This document shows, piece by piece, positions 20,955-21,220 of a DNA stretch of 21,220 nt (the stretch's first letter is position 1; each line of letters opens with the position of its first letter). The stretch spans positions 1 through 21,220 of IMG/VR virus record IMGVR_UViG_3300031227_004262. One strand, written 5' to 3'. The DNA comes from a virus. The notes under the pieces were generated by a model. The model did no database searches and was not told the origin of the DNA. It was given only the letters and a program-made list of their open reading frames with translations. The translations under genes were made by a program, and so were the position numbers.

Positions 20955-21142
20955 TAGTTCTCCACCTCGGGTTTTTCATGTAAGGCGAACCCAGATAGTT
21001 TGTCGATTTCTTCTATATGAATCATCCCGCAAGTACATCCCTCTTCAATTACAAATCTATTACATCCGCCACAATATGCAAATTCTTTCTTCCCAGACAT
21101 ATAATCCTCATTGTTTATCAGATTCTTATCAAAATCTAACAT
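20954..21142 (-). CDS. Zinc-knuckle protein, possibly cut by the window edge
   Basis: The visible frame ends with a Cys cluster (YCGGCNRF, then GCTCGM), a probable zinc site, and an acidic tail. From ATG 21142 it has 62 residues. The reading frame stays open to the window end at 21220 (a further 26 protein-like codons), so the gene may begin outside. An internal ATG at 21100 has GAGG 6 nt upstream and would give a 48-residue zinc protein. The start is therefore unsettled. The stop overlaps the methyltransferase ATG as TAATG. Function unknown. Confidence 0.55.
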   Translation of the reverse strand: MLDFDKNLINNEDYMSGKKEFAYCGGCNRFVIEEGCTCGMIHIEEIDKLSGFALHEKPEVEN

Positions 21143-21220
21143 CTTTTGAATAGTAGCTTTCTTCTTTAACTCTTTAATAAATTGCCCTAAAGCATCCTTA
21201 AAACAATCAACACCTAATAT

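Noticed and set aside
1-21220. CRISPR arrays, insertion sequences, integrase or tRNA genes
   Set aside because: On reading the gaps and genes I found no repeat-spacer pattern, transposase, recombinase or cloverleaf. A tRNA scan would be needed to exclude a tRNA fully.

Overview
The window looks like part of the genome of a tailed, HK97-fold head-tail virus (Caudoviricetes type), and the promoters suggest that its host is an archaeon. The DNA is visibly AT-rich. Every supported gene lies on the minus strand, so transcription runs from high to low coordinates. Neighbouring genes are joined almost throughout by ATGA or TAATG overlaps. The archaeal call rests on TATA-like boxes centred about 25-27 bp upstream of start codons that lack a Shine-Dalgarno (SD) site, the expected layout for leaderless archaeal mRNAs. 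Two of these boxes share an identical 13-mer at exactly the same distance from the ATG. SD-led genes are also present (AAGGAGGTG, AGGAGGAT).

Region 1 (21220 to 18964) is an early or nucleic-acid-processing block. It holds a zinc-knuckle protein cut by or near the window edge, a phage-type N6-adenine DNA methyltransferase, a small two-helix membrane protein, a 57-residue Cys-rich protein, a PD-(D/E)XK-like nuclease, a RusA-like Holliday junction resolvase and an unknown 92-residue protein.

Region 2 (18959 to 9679) is the most unusual part. It is a roughly 9.2 kb string of twelve overlapping genes behind one predicted promoter. They are a 69-residue unknown, a GT4 glycosyltransferase, an NAD-dependent sugar epimerase/dehydratase, a GT2-methyltransferase fusion, an 83-residue helical protein, a SAM methyltransferase, a SPASM-type radical SAM enzyme, a 41-residue protein, a GT2, a B12-binding-type radical SAM enzyme, another GT2 and a second GT4. 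It looks like a viral pathway for building and tailoring an unusual glycan, for the virion or for the host surface; the product cannot be read from sequence.

Region 3 (9687 to 8476) is a four-gene operon of unrecognised small proteins: a ribbon-helix-helix candidate, a coiled-coil protein, a 44-residue ORF and a 176-residue protein. It has its own tandem TATA promoter and ends in a T8 tract.

Region 4 (8350 to 1) is the packaging and head module. In order it holds the small terminase, a ribbon-helix-helix protein, an HTH/zinc-knuckle protein, the large terminase, the portal, an HNH endonuclease, a MuF-type minor head protein with an N-terminal zinc ribbon, three small unknown proteins, the prohead protease with a nested scaffold gene, a decoration-like protein and the major capsid protein. 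The SD of a further gene follows at the left edge. Tail and replication genes are not in the window.
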